Assembly: GCA_963575745.1 (NCBI GenBank) | Contig: CAUYUJ010014335.1 | Location: forward strand, 375,001-414,738 | Length of the DNA stretch: 39,738 nucleotides | DNA from: Prorocentrum cordatum | Taxonomy: Eukaryota; Sar; Dinophyceae; Prorocentrales; Prorocentraceae | Direction: 5' to 3' | Shown: piece after piece, positions 9,321-19,091 of the stretch | How positions within the stretch are numbered: the first letter of the stretch is position 1 | Layout: every line of letters begins with the position of its first letter | Program-made: the position numbers and the translations under genes | The notes under the pieces: model-generated | Told to the model about the DNA's origin: nothing | Database searches by the model: none | What the model saw: the letters and a program-made list of their open reading frames with translations, nothing else

Positions 9321-9905
9321 CTAATTGGCCCCCAAGACGGCCCAAGAGCGCTCCAAGACGCCCAAGACGTGCCAAGAGGCCCCCAAGAAGCCCCAACAGC
9401 GCTCCAAGAGGACCCCCAGAGGGCCCCAAAAAGGCAACAGTCATTTATACCCCTCGCGAATTTAAATTTTTTTCGCGTTCTCGCGTTATGAGCTTCCCAC
9501 GCTCCGAGATGGCCCCAGAGGCCCCCAAGAACGCCCCAAGACGGCCCAAGAGGCTCCCAAGAGGGCCTCAAGACGGTCCAAGAGGGCGCCACACTTGCTC
9601 AAGAAACGCCTAAGATCGCCCAAGAGAGCCCCAAGATGGCCCCAAGAGTGGCCCAAGAGGGGAAACACGAACCGACAATTCGAGCCTTCCGCCCCAAGAG
9701 GCCCCAAGAGAGCCCAAGAAATCCCCCAGAAGCCCCACGAGGCCCCCAAAATATAAAAAAAGCCCCCAAACGGCCCCCAAGAGGCCTCCAACATTGCCTC
9801 CAGGAGGCCCCCCAGAGGCCTCCCACGATATCCAAGTGAACTCCCAAGAGGCCTCTAATCCACAACCTGAGCACGGTGGCGGGATGGGCCGAAGGCCATT
9901 AGACG
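9320..9905 (-). repeat. LG-type array, minus orientation, with conserved head
   Basis: Units such as GGCCCCCAAGAAGCCCC are the reverse complement of the CTTGGGGCC family. On the minus strand the array is entered from a head at about 9905-9800 that reads CCTTCGGCCCATCCCGCCAC. The same head opens the plus-strand array at 20268. Both arrays share an internal GGAAGGCTCGRATT block (about 9680 here, 20528 there). This suggests copies of one dispersed element. Confidence 0.72.
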
Positions 9906-10560
9906 GCCCAGGACGCCCAAGACTGCCTCCAGACGACCCAAGAGGCCCCCAAGATGCCCAAGAGGAGTCCAGGAGGTCTCCCAAGAGAGCTCGGAGAGGC
10001 CCAACACACATGCATGTTCCACAGGTGTCTGAGCACTGCTGGCGGTTCCGCTCGCCCCGCTCCCCCGGCGCTGCAGGACGCCCCAGGAGGCCCCGAGCAC
10101 CGCCCCGCGGCGGGCAATGGGCTTCAGAGGCGCCCCGAAGAGGGCCGCACGACGGCTCCAGAACGGCCGAGGAGACATCCAAGACGGCCCGCAAAGACCC
10201 CCACCCGCGAGCCAGGATCGGGAACACTTGGCATCGCTCGGACGTGTGCATTTTTCCTTCGGCGAGGGCCATCGAGGAGTATCCTTGATCATTTGGCGAA
10301 AAAACCACGCACGAAACCCCCCAAAAACAGGGAATAGACGTCCGAGCGATGGCGAGAACACGAACCGAGGACCCGAGATCTGGGCTTCCAAAGGCCCCCA
10401 AGAAGCCCCAAAGAGCCCCAAGAAGCTCCAGAGGCCCCCAAGAAGCCCCCCCAGAAGCCCAACAAAGCCCCAAGGAGCCCGAGATCTGGGCCTCCAAAGG
10501 CCCCCAAGAAGCCCCAAGGAGGCCCTAAAGGGGTCCAAACGAGGCCCCGAGGGCCCTTGA
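9905..10560 (-). repeat. LG-type arrays with GC-rich insert
   Basis: Units such as CCCAAGAGG continue to about 10000, then a GC-rich segment (10030-10200) with little repeat structure, then MITE copy 2, then more array. Within 10375-10520 a 37-bp block beginning GAGATCTGGGC occurs twice about 107 bp apart. Confidence 0.65.
10228..10356. mobile_element. MITE copy 2 (129 bp)
   Basis: The left end is TTGGCATCGCTCGGACGT and the right end ACGTCCGAGCGATGGCGAG. AACAC flanks it directly at 10223-10227 and 10357-10361. A related empty site is visible in the neighbouring LG array at about 9660 (GGGGAAACACGAACCGA), which matches the filled site if the element and one AACAC are removed. The internal sequence matches copy 1, including GTGCATTTTTCCTTCGGCGA and CTTGATCATTT. 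It has no coding capacity. Confidence 0.9.
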
Positions 10561-10619
10561 ACAAGCAAGGAGTTCCAGCATCTCCATGTTTTCAAGTTCG
10601 CCCGGCTACGCTTGCAAAA

Positions 10620-10755
10620 AAGGAGCATCGTATTTCCTCCTCCTACCCCTCCTCCTCCTCCTGTTCCTCCTCCTTTGTGGCCTCCTCATCTTTCTCCTCC
10701 TCCCTCTCCCTCAGTGAACCCCTCTCACCTCCCCTTTCCCTCCCTCTCCCCTAGG
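10620..10755 (+). repeat. Pyrimidine (CCT)n-like tract
   Basis: About 130 bp of imperfect TCC/CCT runs end in CCCCTAG. It would serve as a splice acceptor on the plus strand, but no exon can be identified after it. Confidence 0.8.
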
Positions 10756-11190
10756 CTACGTCCAGCCGCGGCGAAGAGAAGGGCCCCCGAAGTGCTTCTT
10801 GGGCCTGTCTTAGGCCGCCGCGGGTGGACCATAGGAAGTATTGGAAGCCACTTGGGCCGCCGACGTGGTTCATGGAAACCCTAGGGAAAAAATATCAAAC
10901 AATAGAGGTCACAGAGAGTTCGACCACCCAGCCTAGCTAGAGCTTGAGCGCGCGCGCGAAGCGCGCGATGGCTCTTTTTTGTGTGTATACATACAGATGT
11001 CCAGTATCCAAGTCGGCTTGTCTGTAGGAGTTTCTATCTCAGTGCGTAGAGGATTGGTCCACTGCTCTCCCCATGTTGTTCCTAGATTCGTCCAACTATC
11101 CACATGACTTCCTCTGCTAACCGCATGGCCTCGTCCACACGATCAGCATGGTTCCCTCTTGTATCCGCGTAGCTTTATTTGCTCGGGTTG
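10756..11190. other. No gene seen; small palindromic GC run
   Basis: The only feature is GCGCGCGCGAAGCGCGCG near 10950, a short hairpin. The rest is unique with no convincing frame. Confidence 0.45.
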
Positions 11191-11375
11191 AGTAGAGGAT
11201 AGCATGTTTGAGTAGAGTCGGGTTGCGTACAGTATTGTAGGAGTTGATTATAGTAGAGCGTGGCTTCGTCTGCTAGGGTAGAGGTGAGGAGCGAATGTTC
11301 GAGCAGAGTAGGAGTACAGTAGAGTCGGAGCAGAGTTGAGCTGAGTAGTCGGAACAGAGTAGGGTCTAGTACAGC
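11190..11375. repeat. Degenerate GTAGA/GTCGG pentanucleotide repeat, copy 1
   Basis: AGTAGAGT, AGTAGGAGT and AGAGTCGG variants recur with spacing near 5-10 bp. A sister tract lies at 13390-13540. Both lie beside copies of the same zinc-finger gene segment. Confidence 0.75.
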
Positions 11376-11388
11376 TTGGAGCTCCTGG

Positions 11389-12708
11389 AGGATGGCGCGG
11401 AAATCCCGGTAGGCCGTGCTCCAACTGCCGCTTCGCCGCCTGCAGGGAGCCGAGCGTATGGGGCTTGCATCTGGCGTCCAGCTTCCTGCTCGCGTCGGCG
11501 ACGTCCTCGCCTGCCTCGCCTCCTCCGCATGCTGCCCTGAGCTCTGTTGCATGCTTGGCCGGACCCGCCTCGCGCCGGAGGGCTCCGAGGGGCTTCGAAG
11601 CTCCTTGATCTCGTGGGCCTGCTGCTCGAAGCGCTCGTGCTCTCGTGGGGTGCGCTTCGTGAGCGACGCAGCCGAGGGCGCCCACGCTCCTTGGGGTGGC
11701 GAGGGCGTTTCATTGCGACCGCGCGCCACGAGCTCCTGGTTCTCCCATGCCTCGTGCTCAGCCTTGGTGGAGCACCTCTGGCCGCACTCGCGGCACTTGA
11801 GCCTCGACGCCCGGCATGCGAAGGACTTACGGCCGGTGCCGCCGACCCTGAAGACGACGAAGGGGGAGCAGGAGGAGGAGGCAGAGGAGGTGCCCCCCCC
11901 CCAGGTATCCGGGTGGGACCCCTCCCCCACCCCCCCATTCCCGCCGGGGGAGGGGATAAAAGGGAAGGAGTTTCCCTTCGAGTAACTACGACGTTGCTCA
12001 GATTGGCCTCCCCCCCGTGTCGCGGCCGCTCCCCTCCCGCAAAGGGAGCTGCCCGGATGCTCCCTCCCCCCCCTCGGGTATCCGGGTGGGTTTAAACTTT
12101 TCGCCCACAATCCGCCTGTAGGGGGACATGCCTGACCTAAGCCTGGTCTCCTCCACAAACACCCAGTCTGGTTGCGGCAGGCCCTCGTCGCAGAATGCCT
12201 CCATGGTCTTGCCGAGCGACGCCGGTACAGCGGTCCTCTCTTTGATCCAGTCAAGGGCGTCGCGGAATTTGCATCCGGCGTTGGCGTTGACCGTGTAGCA
12301 CCAGATGCTGCTGAATTGGCTGCCTCTTGGACGCTGCTGCACGGATCCCGCGAGGTGTTTCCTCCTATCCTCTGGTCAGTCATCCGGCGGGCGGTCCTTC
12401 GGCAGTGAGGTTATCCAGCAGGCTTGGGTCGGCCCAGTCGGGCTCTTGCTGAGGCGCTGGTGCCGCTCCTTCGATGCCAGCGCCTGGGCCGGGGGCAGCC
12501 GCCCCATCGGCGCCAGGCCCGAGACAGCCACCGTCAGCGTTGCTGGCGGCCCCTTCCACAGGTGCGTCACCTTCCAGCGGCGCCGTAACGGGTACTCATT
12601 AACAGGTACTTTTGGAAAATTGCCGAAAGTTGCCTTTTTAGAGCCTCTGTGAAGCATTGCAGCGTTGCCCACATCGGGGAGGATTGGGTTCCCTAGGTTA
12701 CTGGCCAA
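11389..12708 (-). pseudogene. Minus-strand gene fragment with half zinc finger, two exons
   Basis: Exon 1 (about 12708 down to 12143) contains VNEYPLRRRWKVTHLWKGPP and, after one in-frame TGA (12374-12372), QFSSIWCYTVNANAGCKFRD and ALDWIKERTAVPASLGKTME. It ends PDWVFVEET plus AG. Exon 2 (11847 down to about 11389) reads RKSFACRASRLKCRECGQRC and then REHERFEQQAHEIKEL, a likely short coiled coil. The AG|G join is in frame. Further down the best frame shifts to KLDARCKPHTLGSLQAAKRQ, so at least one frameshift is needed. CxxCGxxC is the second half of a zinc ribbon; the complete form is in the copy at 12779-13366. Function is unknown. The internal stop and frameshift argue for a decayed copy. Confidence 0.45.
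11848..12142 (-). other. Candidate intron beginning with the introner-like TIR, copy 3
   Basis: On the minus strand the sequence after VEET reads AG|GCTTAGGTCAGGC followed by ATGTCCCCCTACAGGCGGATT. This is the same terminal repeat as in the introns at 5070 and 5444. The donor could be GC at 12142 or GT at 12136; both give the same phase. The acceptor is a strong pyrimidine tract ending CGTCTTCAG at 11848. The right-hand terminal repeat is absent. The interior holds two copies of CCCACCCGGATACC (near 11905 and 12080). Confidence 0.45.
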
Positions 12709-12778
12709 AGTGCCCGTTAGTGGAGTCCCCGTGAGAGGGACGCTGAACCTCTGTTCTTGGCTTTGCCAGTGGCCTCCT

Positions 12779-13366
12779 GGAGGATGGCGCGGAAATCCCG
12801 GTAATTAGGCCGTGCTCCAACTGCCGCTTCGCCGCCTGCAGGGAGCCGAGCGTCTGGGGCTTGCATCTGGCGTCCAGCTTCCTGACCGCGTCGGCGACGT
12901 CCTCGCCTGCCTCGCCGCCTCCGCATGCTGCCCTGAGCTCGAGGGGTGTTGCATGCTTGGCCGGACCCGCCTCGCGAAGCTCCGCATGCTGCCTCGAGTC
13001 CGCTGAGTGTTGCATGCTTGGCCGGACCCGCCTCGCGCCGGAGGTCTCGGAGGGACTTCGAAGCTCCTCGATCTCGTGGGCCTGTTGCTCGAAGCGCTCG
13101 TGCTATCATGGAGTGCGCTTCGTGAGCGACGCAGCCGAGGGCGCCCACGCTCCTTGGGGTGGCGAGGGCGCTTCATTGCGACCGCGCGCCACGAGCTCCT
13201 GGTTCACCCATGCCTCGTGCTCAGCCTTGGTGGAGCACCTCTGGCCGCACTCGCGGCACTTGAGCCTCGACGCCGGGCTGTTGATGAAGCCACAGCTGCA
13301 CGGCCAATGAGGAGTATGGTATCCACCTAGGGCCAATAGTTCTGCTGCAGGTGGTGGCGGCGCCAC
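12779..13366 (-). pseudogene. Second copy of zinc-finger gene segment
   Basis: This segment is about 90% identical by eye to 11389-11815. Its 5' part differs and encodes a full finger, PHWPCSCGFINSPASRLKCR followed by ECGQRC, with the order W-x-C-x-C-G-F-x-N...C-x2-C like RanBP2-type or zinc-ribbon fingers. Homology to copy 1 stops sharply inside the finger (about 13275 here, 11811 there). A block of about 60 bp with GCATGCT and GTTGCATGCTTGGCCGGACC is duplicated at 12926-13036 here but single in copy 1. The remaining frame is KLDARCKPQTLGSLQAAKRQ. Frameshifts occur after the finger. Function is unknown; such fingers occur in some dinoflagellate retroelement and RNA-binding proteins. Confidence 0.5.
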
Positions 13367-13389
13367 GCTTCTGGATATGGAATGTCAGG

Positions 13390-13540
13390 GTCAGCGTAGC
13401 GTAGAGTAGAGCAGCGTGGAGTATAATAGAGTATATCAGAATAGAGTAGAGCAGCGTAAAGTGAATTAGAGTAGACTAGATCAGAGTAGGGTAACGTAGA
13501 GTCGAGCCGAGTAGCGTAAAGTAGTGTAGGGTACATAATT
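13390..13540. repeat. Degenerate GTAGA pentanucleotide repeat, copy 2
   Basis: AGAGTAGAGCAGCGT, AGAATAGAGT and GTAGCGTA variants form a tract similar to that at 11190-11375. Confidence 0.75.
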
Positions 13541-14430
13541 CTAGATGGGGTCGACGATTGCTGTATTTACCGCGCTACATCTCTAACATCTCGTATGATG
13601 CCCCCATGGATTGTTCCTGCCACTGTTTGGGGTCCACGCTGGAGGCACTCACTCGTGATTGAACAATACGTCGGAAGAACCAGCCTGGAAGATGAGCCAC
13701 GCCTACCAGGGAAAAGGCCGAGACTTTGATGGAGAGGAGCGCGCTTCAGCGGGTCTCTTTGGATGCGCAGCCAGCTTGGGCACATGTCCACCCCAGAGAA
13801 CTGCAGAGGCGAAAGGACGCAGGGCGTGTTCGAAGCCATGGACTGCCTTCGGGTGTTGCTCGGTGCGCCGAGGCTGGGATATACCAGCATGGGGTGGTCT
13901 GCCACATCGAGGAGGCGTTTCGACACGACTGGCACGGCTGGCGTACTGACACGTGTACATGCAGCGGTTCGTTGGCAGTCGACATTTCCGCGGGCACGGG
14001 CACGGTGAACATCCCGACGTCTGAAAAAGTTGCATTCCCGTGTCTCCGATCGCCTCTGAGTCGTTGTCGTTCCCATTGCTGCCTGCGCTGCCTCCCCTTC
14101 CCCCCCCCCCTGTCACGCGTCCACCGTCACGTCTCCTGCTCCCCTCCCTCGCCTCCTTGATCCTGCGTGTGCTGGGGGCCGTGCGCGCATGCTACTCCGC
14201 ACCGCCCTCCCGTCTATCCCCGCTTTATTGGGGATCGTGTTGTAGCTGGCATCACGGTCCCGTGCCTCAGAGGAGGAAACGGCACCAATACTGGTACTCT
14301 TGCCTGGTTGCCGCCGTGTTGGGCCTCCTGCGAGGCTCTCGTCGCCACGGGTGGACTTACCCTGGAAGTCTGGTCAAAGCGCACCCTGGGAGAGGTCGGG
14401 GGAGTGGCGGAATCGGTATCTTGTGGTTTC
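13541..14430. other. No supported gene
   Basis: Plus frames such as one containing CHIEEAFRHDWHGWRTDTCT and minus frames of similar length overlap. None has a recognisable domain, and none is clearly better than its antisense partner. Confidence 0.4.
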
Positions 14431-14439
14431 TCCAGTGCT

Positions 14440-14640
14440 CATGGATTTCTGGCGGGGAATGGCCATAGGATCCCCCATGAAGTGTCCTGTGATGGGAGGG
14501 TGTCAGATGGCTGGTGGGCACAGGGTCCTGTATTAAGCGAGGACCTGGTGGTGAATGGCCATCGCGTTCCGGTCATGGTCTCGTGTTGTTTGGGGGCCTG
14601 TGGTGGGTGGCCTCAGGGTCCAGCCCGTAGGATCTAATGT
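14440..14640 (+). repeat. Degenerate ~50-bp repeat
   Basis: GAATGGCCATnnGnTCC recurs about 100 bp apart (14459 and 14555) and GGTGGGCACAGGGTCC / GGTGGCCTCAGGGTCC occur between and after, suggesting about four diverged units of roughly 50 bp. Confidence 0.5.
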
Positions 14641-15100
14641 TGAGTGCGTTGGTGAAGATCCGGTGGGTGGCTCACCAGCTGGGCCGAGCCATTCTGCAGC
14701 CGAGCCATTCTCTTCTTCGTCGAGCCTCATTCTCATTGCCAGACTAGTCGGGGCTACGCTCGCGTGGAAGGCCAGAACGCAATGGGATTAGTCGCGCGAG
14801 CTGTCCGCCCACTTGGACATCATTGAGTGGCCAACGGCCCCGATGGTAAACTTCATTCAGAGTGCTGTTGCTACCCGTCATTGCGAGCACGGCCTGTTTG
14901 GGAGGGAGCGACAGTGCAAGCAAATTATTTCCCATGTGGTGTTTTTGTTATTAGTGCGACCCTTCCGCCTCACTCTTCGTCATCTTCCCGTCGCTCTGTC
15001 CCTCGAGCCCTGACTCACTCGTTTGCAGCAACTCACCCTGAGAGCCGTACGTACCCAGACAATCATGCTCAGACACACTTCAGTGTAGATCTTCGCGCGA
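14641..15100. other. No gene seen
   Basis: Unique sequence with no domain, repeat or convincing frame. Confidence 0.4.
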
Positions 15101-15104
15101 TTCG

Positions 15105-15245
15105 GACTGTCTCATACCCAGATGCCCTCATATTCCGACTCGCATTTGGATTCGCGAGTATTCAGGCCGACTCATACTCACACTCACACTCACTCAGGCG
15201 CACTCGCACTCGCACCCACACTCAATCCGACCCAATCACGGTTAG
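15105..15245. repeat. Degenerate ACTCAC/ACTCGC hexamer repeat
   Basis: CACTCACACTCACTCAGGCG and CACTCGCACTCGCACCCACA form the core, with diverged copies before and after. Confidence 0.75.
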
Positions 15246-15249
15246 GCTC

Positions 15250-16745
15250 TCACGTGGATTCACAGCAGATTTCATATCCGAGCCTCAACAGAGCGCAAAT
15301 AATGAACCAAGGCCTAAAATTCAGCGACTTGGAAGTTTGGAGTTCAGACATCGTTCCTAGGGCTCTGGGGAAAGTCATGCGTTACACGTCAGGAGCGACC
15401 AGAAGCGTCCAAGAGACTTGTAAGTTGAAGGGCGTGTGGGGCCTTTCATGAGAGCATTTTTTGGGGATCGCTGAGGACCTGATGATTGAGGCACAGGGGC
15501 GGAAACTCTCCCAGATAGTTAGCCTTTATGAAGCGGTTCGGACCTTCTCAAGTTAGTTGCCGAGCGCGACCCTGCGCATGAAAGGAAGATTGTGGCGGTG
15601 TCCAAAGAGCTGAACAAGGCAGTGCTTTTGGCGCAGACCTCGGTCGCCCCAGCCCTCTGAAAGGCGTCTGGCCATCTGGAGTTGGCGGACGTACCGGCCA
15701 CACCACGCATCTCAACGTAGTTTCGGCCCAGGGTTATACGGTAACATGTGTAGAGCGCGTGCTTTCGAATTCGACGTCGAACAACATTGGCCAAGTTGCC
15801 GTCCTTGGGCAGGGGAGGCGTCGACAATTGGATTCTGGTCCTCAGCATGAAAATGAAGGGCATGTCTTGTCACAGGAGGCGCCAGGGAGTATCCTGACGA
15901 ATTGCACTGTCTTTGAAACATGATCCTCGTTCTTGTTTGTTTTTGCTCACTGAGTCGCTTGGGTGGGGATGGGGAGGGGGGGAATCGTCGCCACGACCAG
16001 ACGCGGTCAAAAAGGCAAGGATAGCGTCGTCGGTATCGGCACATTTTTCGCTTCTTCTCGGTCTGGGGGTCGTTCTTTCAGCTGGTCTCAACCAGAAGAC
16101 AAGTATTCAAGTAATCAAGCCGTTGAGGAGACCCTGCGCAGTTAAGGTGTCTCTCGCGTCTGTCCCTTGCCCCTCTTTGTGCATTGGCTGCCGATTAAGT
16201 GGGCCTCCGCGCCCGTGCGTTCCGTCCAGTCTTCGGGCCCTGATTGATTTTACAACGTTGACGGCCTTGGCACCCAGCGGCCTTGTACACCCCGTGATTG
16301 TATGCACTGTGCCACGTGCAGTCGATGTTCGAGTGTGGTTCACTCGTGTTGTTGGCAACTTTCTCTCTCTCTCTCTCTCTCTCTGGGGGGCCATTCACAG
16401 ACTGTTGGGATATGTGATGCTTCCTGAAACAAGCTCATGTGGGTTGTCGCCTCTTTCGAAACACTCCGCAGACAAGTGTTTTTGTTGCGTCAACCTTGCT
16501 GATGAGTCAACCCTCGCACACAGTGGCGTAGTATAGTTTGCAGCTTTCTGATCTAGCAGGCAGCACCGCCAAACTTGCAATGCCTTGCGATTGCATCCGT
16601 TACTGCAGACAGCAACCAGGCTAGGAGTTCGGTTCGCACGTGCAGATATGTGAGCGGGCGCGCAGCGCGGGAGTGCCCCAAAATTCTAGACGCTTCGCGT
16701 GACCCCACCAGCCCATCCAGACACGATGCCCAGGCGAGTTGCCCT
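15250..16745. other. No supported gene; one CT microsatellite
   Basis: Unique sequence of about 1.5 kb, apart from a CT microsatellite at 16363-16383. A 207-codon plus frame (15913-16536) crosses the CT tract and is poly-Ser/Leu there; I see no domain. Confidence 0.4.
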
Positions 16746-16749
16746 GATC

Positions 16750-16880
16750 AGAGATATCTTTGGGGCCTCTTGGGGGCCTCTTGGGGGCCCCTTGGAGGCC
16801 TCTTCGGGCCTCCGGATACCTCTTGGGGCACTCTTGGGCGCCTCGGAGGCCATTTTGGGGCCATTTTGGAGGAAGTCGAT
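16750..16880 (+). repeat. LG-type low-complexity array
   Basis: GGGGCCTCTTGGGGGCCTCT and GGCCATTTTGGGGCC units. The CCATTTTGG here is part of the repeat and not a spliced leader. Confidence 0.75.
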
Positions 16881-17089
16881 CAAAGAAAAGGGGGAGCTCA
16901 ATTAGGCCCCCCCTCAAGAGGCCAAACTGGGCACACAACCTGCGCCACATTAACGATGTTTGCCTTCTCGCCGAGGCCGTCATGGACGCTCCACTCCGTC
17001 GCAACCCCCTCCCTGCAGACCCAGGGGAGGCGGTGGGGGGAGGGGTCAAGGCACTTCCTGCTTACAAGGCGCAAGCCGTCTCGCTCACT

Positions 17090-17580
17090 CCCACCCGCCC
17101 TCCCAACACACACGTCGCAAGTCGCACCCGAGCATCCTTGTCAAACACCAAGGCAAAGTGGTCTCAGGGCGCCTGGGCATGCTCCAGGTTTGGCGGCAAC
17201 GTGCACTTTGCATTGTAACTCCGCGGGGGTGGCTGGATTGCACGCAGCAAGCACCCCTAGGCGTCCCTGTCAAAAAACTGATGCAGGGTCGTCGCGGGGT
17301 TCCCGTGCATGCTCCAGATGTGGGAGGCAAGATGCATTGCGTGTTGTTTTTGGCAGGGATCGTTGGCTTGCGCGCAGCAGGCAACATGAGGCCCCCCCTC
17401 CCGCCGTCCCCGTCAGCAATCATGCCGAATTGGTCGCGGGCGCCCGCGCGCAGCAAGCAGTAGGACCTCCCCCCCGCCGCCTTCTCCCAAACCCAGCTGC
17501 AGGGTGGTCGCGGGGCGCCCGCGCAGCCAGATCTGGAGGCAACGCGCGTGCTTTAATTTTTTTGTTGGCAGGGATGATGG
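17090..17580 (+). repeat. Large diverged tandem repeat (~130-210 bp units)
   Basis: Three related units are aligned by GCATGCTCCAGGTTTGGCGG (17177), GCATGCTCCAGATGTGGGAG (17308) and GCAGCCAGATCTGGAGGCAA (17521). Each also carries GGTCGCGGGG or GGTCTCAGGG before the anchor, and units 2 and 3 carry TTGGCAGGGAT after it. The last unit is longer because it contains an extra partial copy. No coding role is evident. Confidence 0.7.
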
Positions 17581-18700
17581 GGGGGCCTGTGTTCGGGTTT
17601 GCTGCCAGTCGTGCGGGGGATGGGGTGTTTAAAGTTAGAGAGAGTACAGTGATGGACCCTCCCGAAGGAGAAGAGGGAACGTGGAACAGAAACCTTTGTA
17701 ACGCACTCACGCCCACAGGGCTGGTGGGATATCCCTCGGGTCTTTCTGCCACCCCCATCCCCTGTAATGCCAGAGAACGTGCGTCGCTGTTTAATGCTCA
17801 TTGTGGTTATGGCCTCGCTCGAGCCCTTTGAGGGCATGTATCGGGCTTGGGCTTTTCCTATGCCACAAAGCGCGTTGGGGCTTCTCTCAAGATGTCTGTA
17901 GCCTCGTGGGGCATCTTGTGTTCGAGGGCCCCCGAGGACCCCCCCACCCCTTACTCCCTCGGCGGAGAAAGGATCCAAGGGAATGGGGCTCCTGGTGACT
18001 CGGTCACGACATGATCTCATTGTGCCCTGGCAGGCATGTTCAAGGACGGCGGGGCCAACGGTTGCCACAGGCATGTCATTTCCCGTGCGGATTGGATTGT
18101 CTGGGTGACGTAGAGAGAAAGTACATGCCACTCCAGCAAAAGAACAACCATCGGAGAGCGGAAAGCATGCAGCCATGTGGCAACGGTGAATGGTGAGTAG
18201 TTGATGAATTGATGTGCGTTGTGATTCTGCGCCATCGTGAGGTATACAGCATGCGCGGGCAAGAGGGAGGATTGCATGCAACGCAAGTCCATGGAAGCCC
18301 AACGTGGACAGTTGCAGTGTTGGGCAATCCGCGTAAATGGGCAAGGCAGAGAGAAGTACACATTCCTTATAGACCGCGCGTTATCGACACGCTGGACCCG
18401 CGGGTGACATATGCTGTCAGTCTAGCCACACGTGCTCTCAGATGTCGTGCTCTTCTTTCCCGCTCTTCCCTGCCTGCTCATTTCTGCTCCCACGACGCCT
18501 ACGCTCCCTCTCGTCACGCGGTCCTCGTTTCTCCTCCCCGCTACATCCCCTTTCCCCCTCTCCTGAACACGCTGCGCGGCTGCACTCGCCGATCAGGTCG
18601 AGACACAGCGCACGAGTCGACGGGATTGCCCATGCAGCTCCCATCGTGGTGTGGTAGCAGGCGCCCCCGTGGCCTCGAGGATCCCATAGGGGCATGAACA
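17580..18700. other. No supported gene
   Basis: About 1.1 kb of unique sequence. A 263-codon minus frame is the longest but has no recognisable domain, and the plus frames are comparable. Confidence 0.4.
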
Positions 18701-18703
18701 CGA

Positions 18704-18851
18704 AGTGGCGGAGGCCTGCGCGCATCTCCTGGATCGGCACCGGATGCCCCCGGGAGGCGCCTCCGGCGCCGCTCCTCGCGCGCCTCTCGCGTGCCGGGAG
18801 AGGGGGGGCCCCAGCGCCAGTCCGAGAGATCGGCGCGGGCCTCCGAAAGTG
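18704..18851. mobile_element. Hairpin element A
   Basis: The left arm CGGAGGCCTGCGCG continuing to GATCGGCAC pairs with the right arm ending GCGCGGGCCTCCG. The centre is GGCGCCTCCGGCGCC followed by a GAGAGGGGGGGCCCC block. The same architecture recurs at 19446-19610 (inverted) and 20043-20187. It has no coding capacity. I infer a foldback/MITE-type element. Confidence 0.65.
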
Positions 18852-19062
18852 CATGTCTGGTCCTGTCGTCCGTTGTTCCTCGGTGCCCACACGGTCAACC
18901 CGCACAGTGAGGAGGGGCAGCCTTCCCGAGGGTTACCCTTGCATCCTTGCCTCCTCAGGCCATCCTTCGCTCCCTTCGCCGGCCGGGCCCGGAGAAGCTT
19001 CGAAAAGGGCGTCCGGGGCCATTTGCATCCTTATCGCGCATCCTTGCTATACTGGTTGACTG

Positions 19063-19084
19063 TCCGCAGCCATTTTGGCTCCAG
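19063..19084 (+). other. Near-complete spliced-leader sequence in the genome
   Basis: TCCGCAGCCATTTTGGCTCC plus AG matches the 22-nt dinoflagellate spliced leader at 20 of 22 positions. A genomic SL directly upstream of an ORF, away from any SL RNA gene context, is the signature of a trans-spliced mRNA copied back into DNA. No SL RNA-type donor GT follows the match, so it is not an SL RNA gene. Confidence 0.65.
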
Positions 19085-19091
19085 CGGTTGC

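Noticed and set aside
10228-10356. MITE copies as introns
   Set aside because: No coding-like blocks flank them, and their ends (TTGG...CGAG) do not supply GT/GC-AG splice sites in either orientation at the duplication boundary.
9610-10497. Long Leu-Gly-Ala-Ser-Trp frames in LG arrays as proteins
   Set aside because: The same peptides arise in several frames and on both strands wherever the CTTGGGGCC unit occurs, with no conserved start, end or domain.
11175-12383. 402-codon minus-strand open frame as one protein
   Set aside because: It crosses the candidate intron, G/C runs and a pentanucleotide repeat. Only parts of it agree with the zinc-finger copy at 12779-13366, so it is not a single coding exon.
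16845-16880. CCATTTTGG as another spliced-leader relic
   Set aside because: It sits in GGCCATTTTGGGGCCATTTTGG, a variant of the LG unit, and lacks CTCAAG or an upstream CCGTAG.
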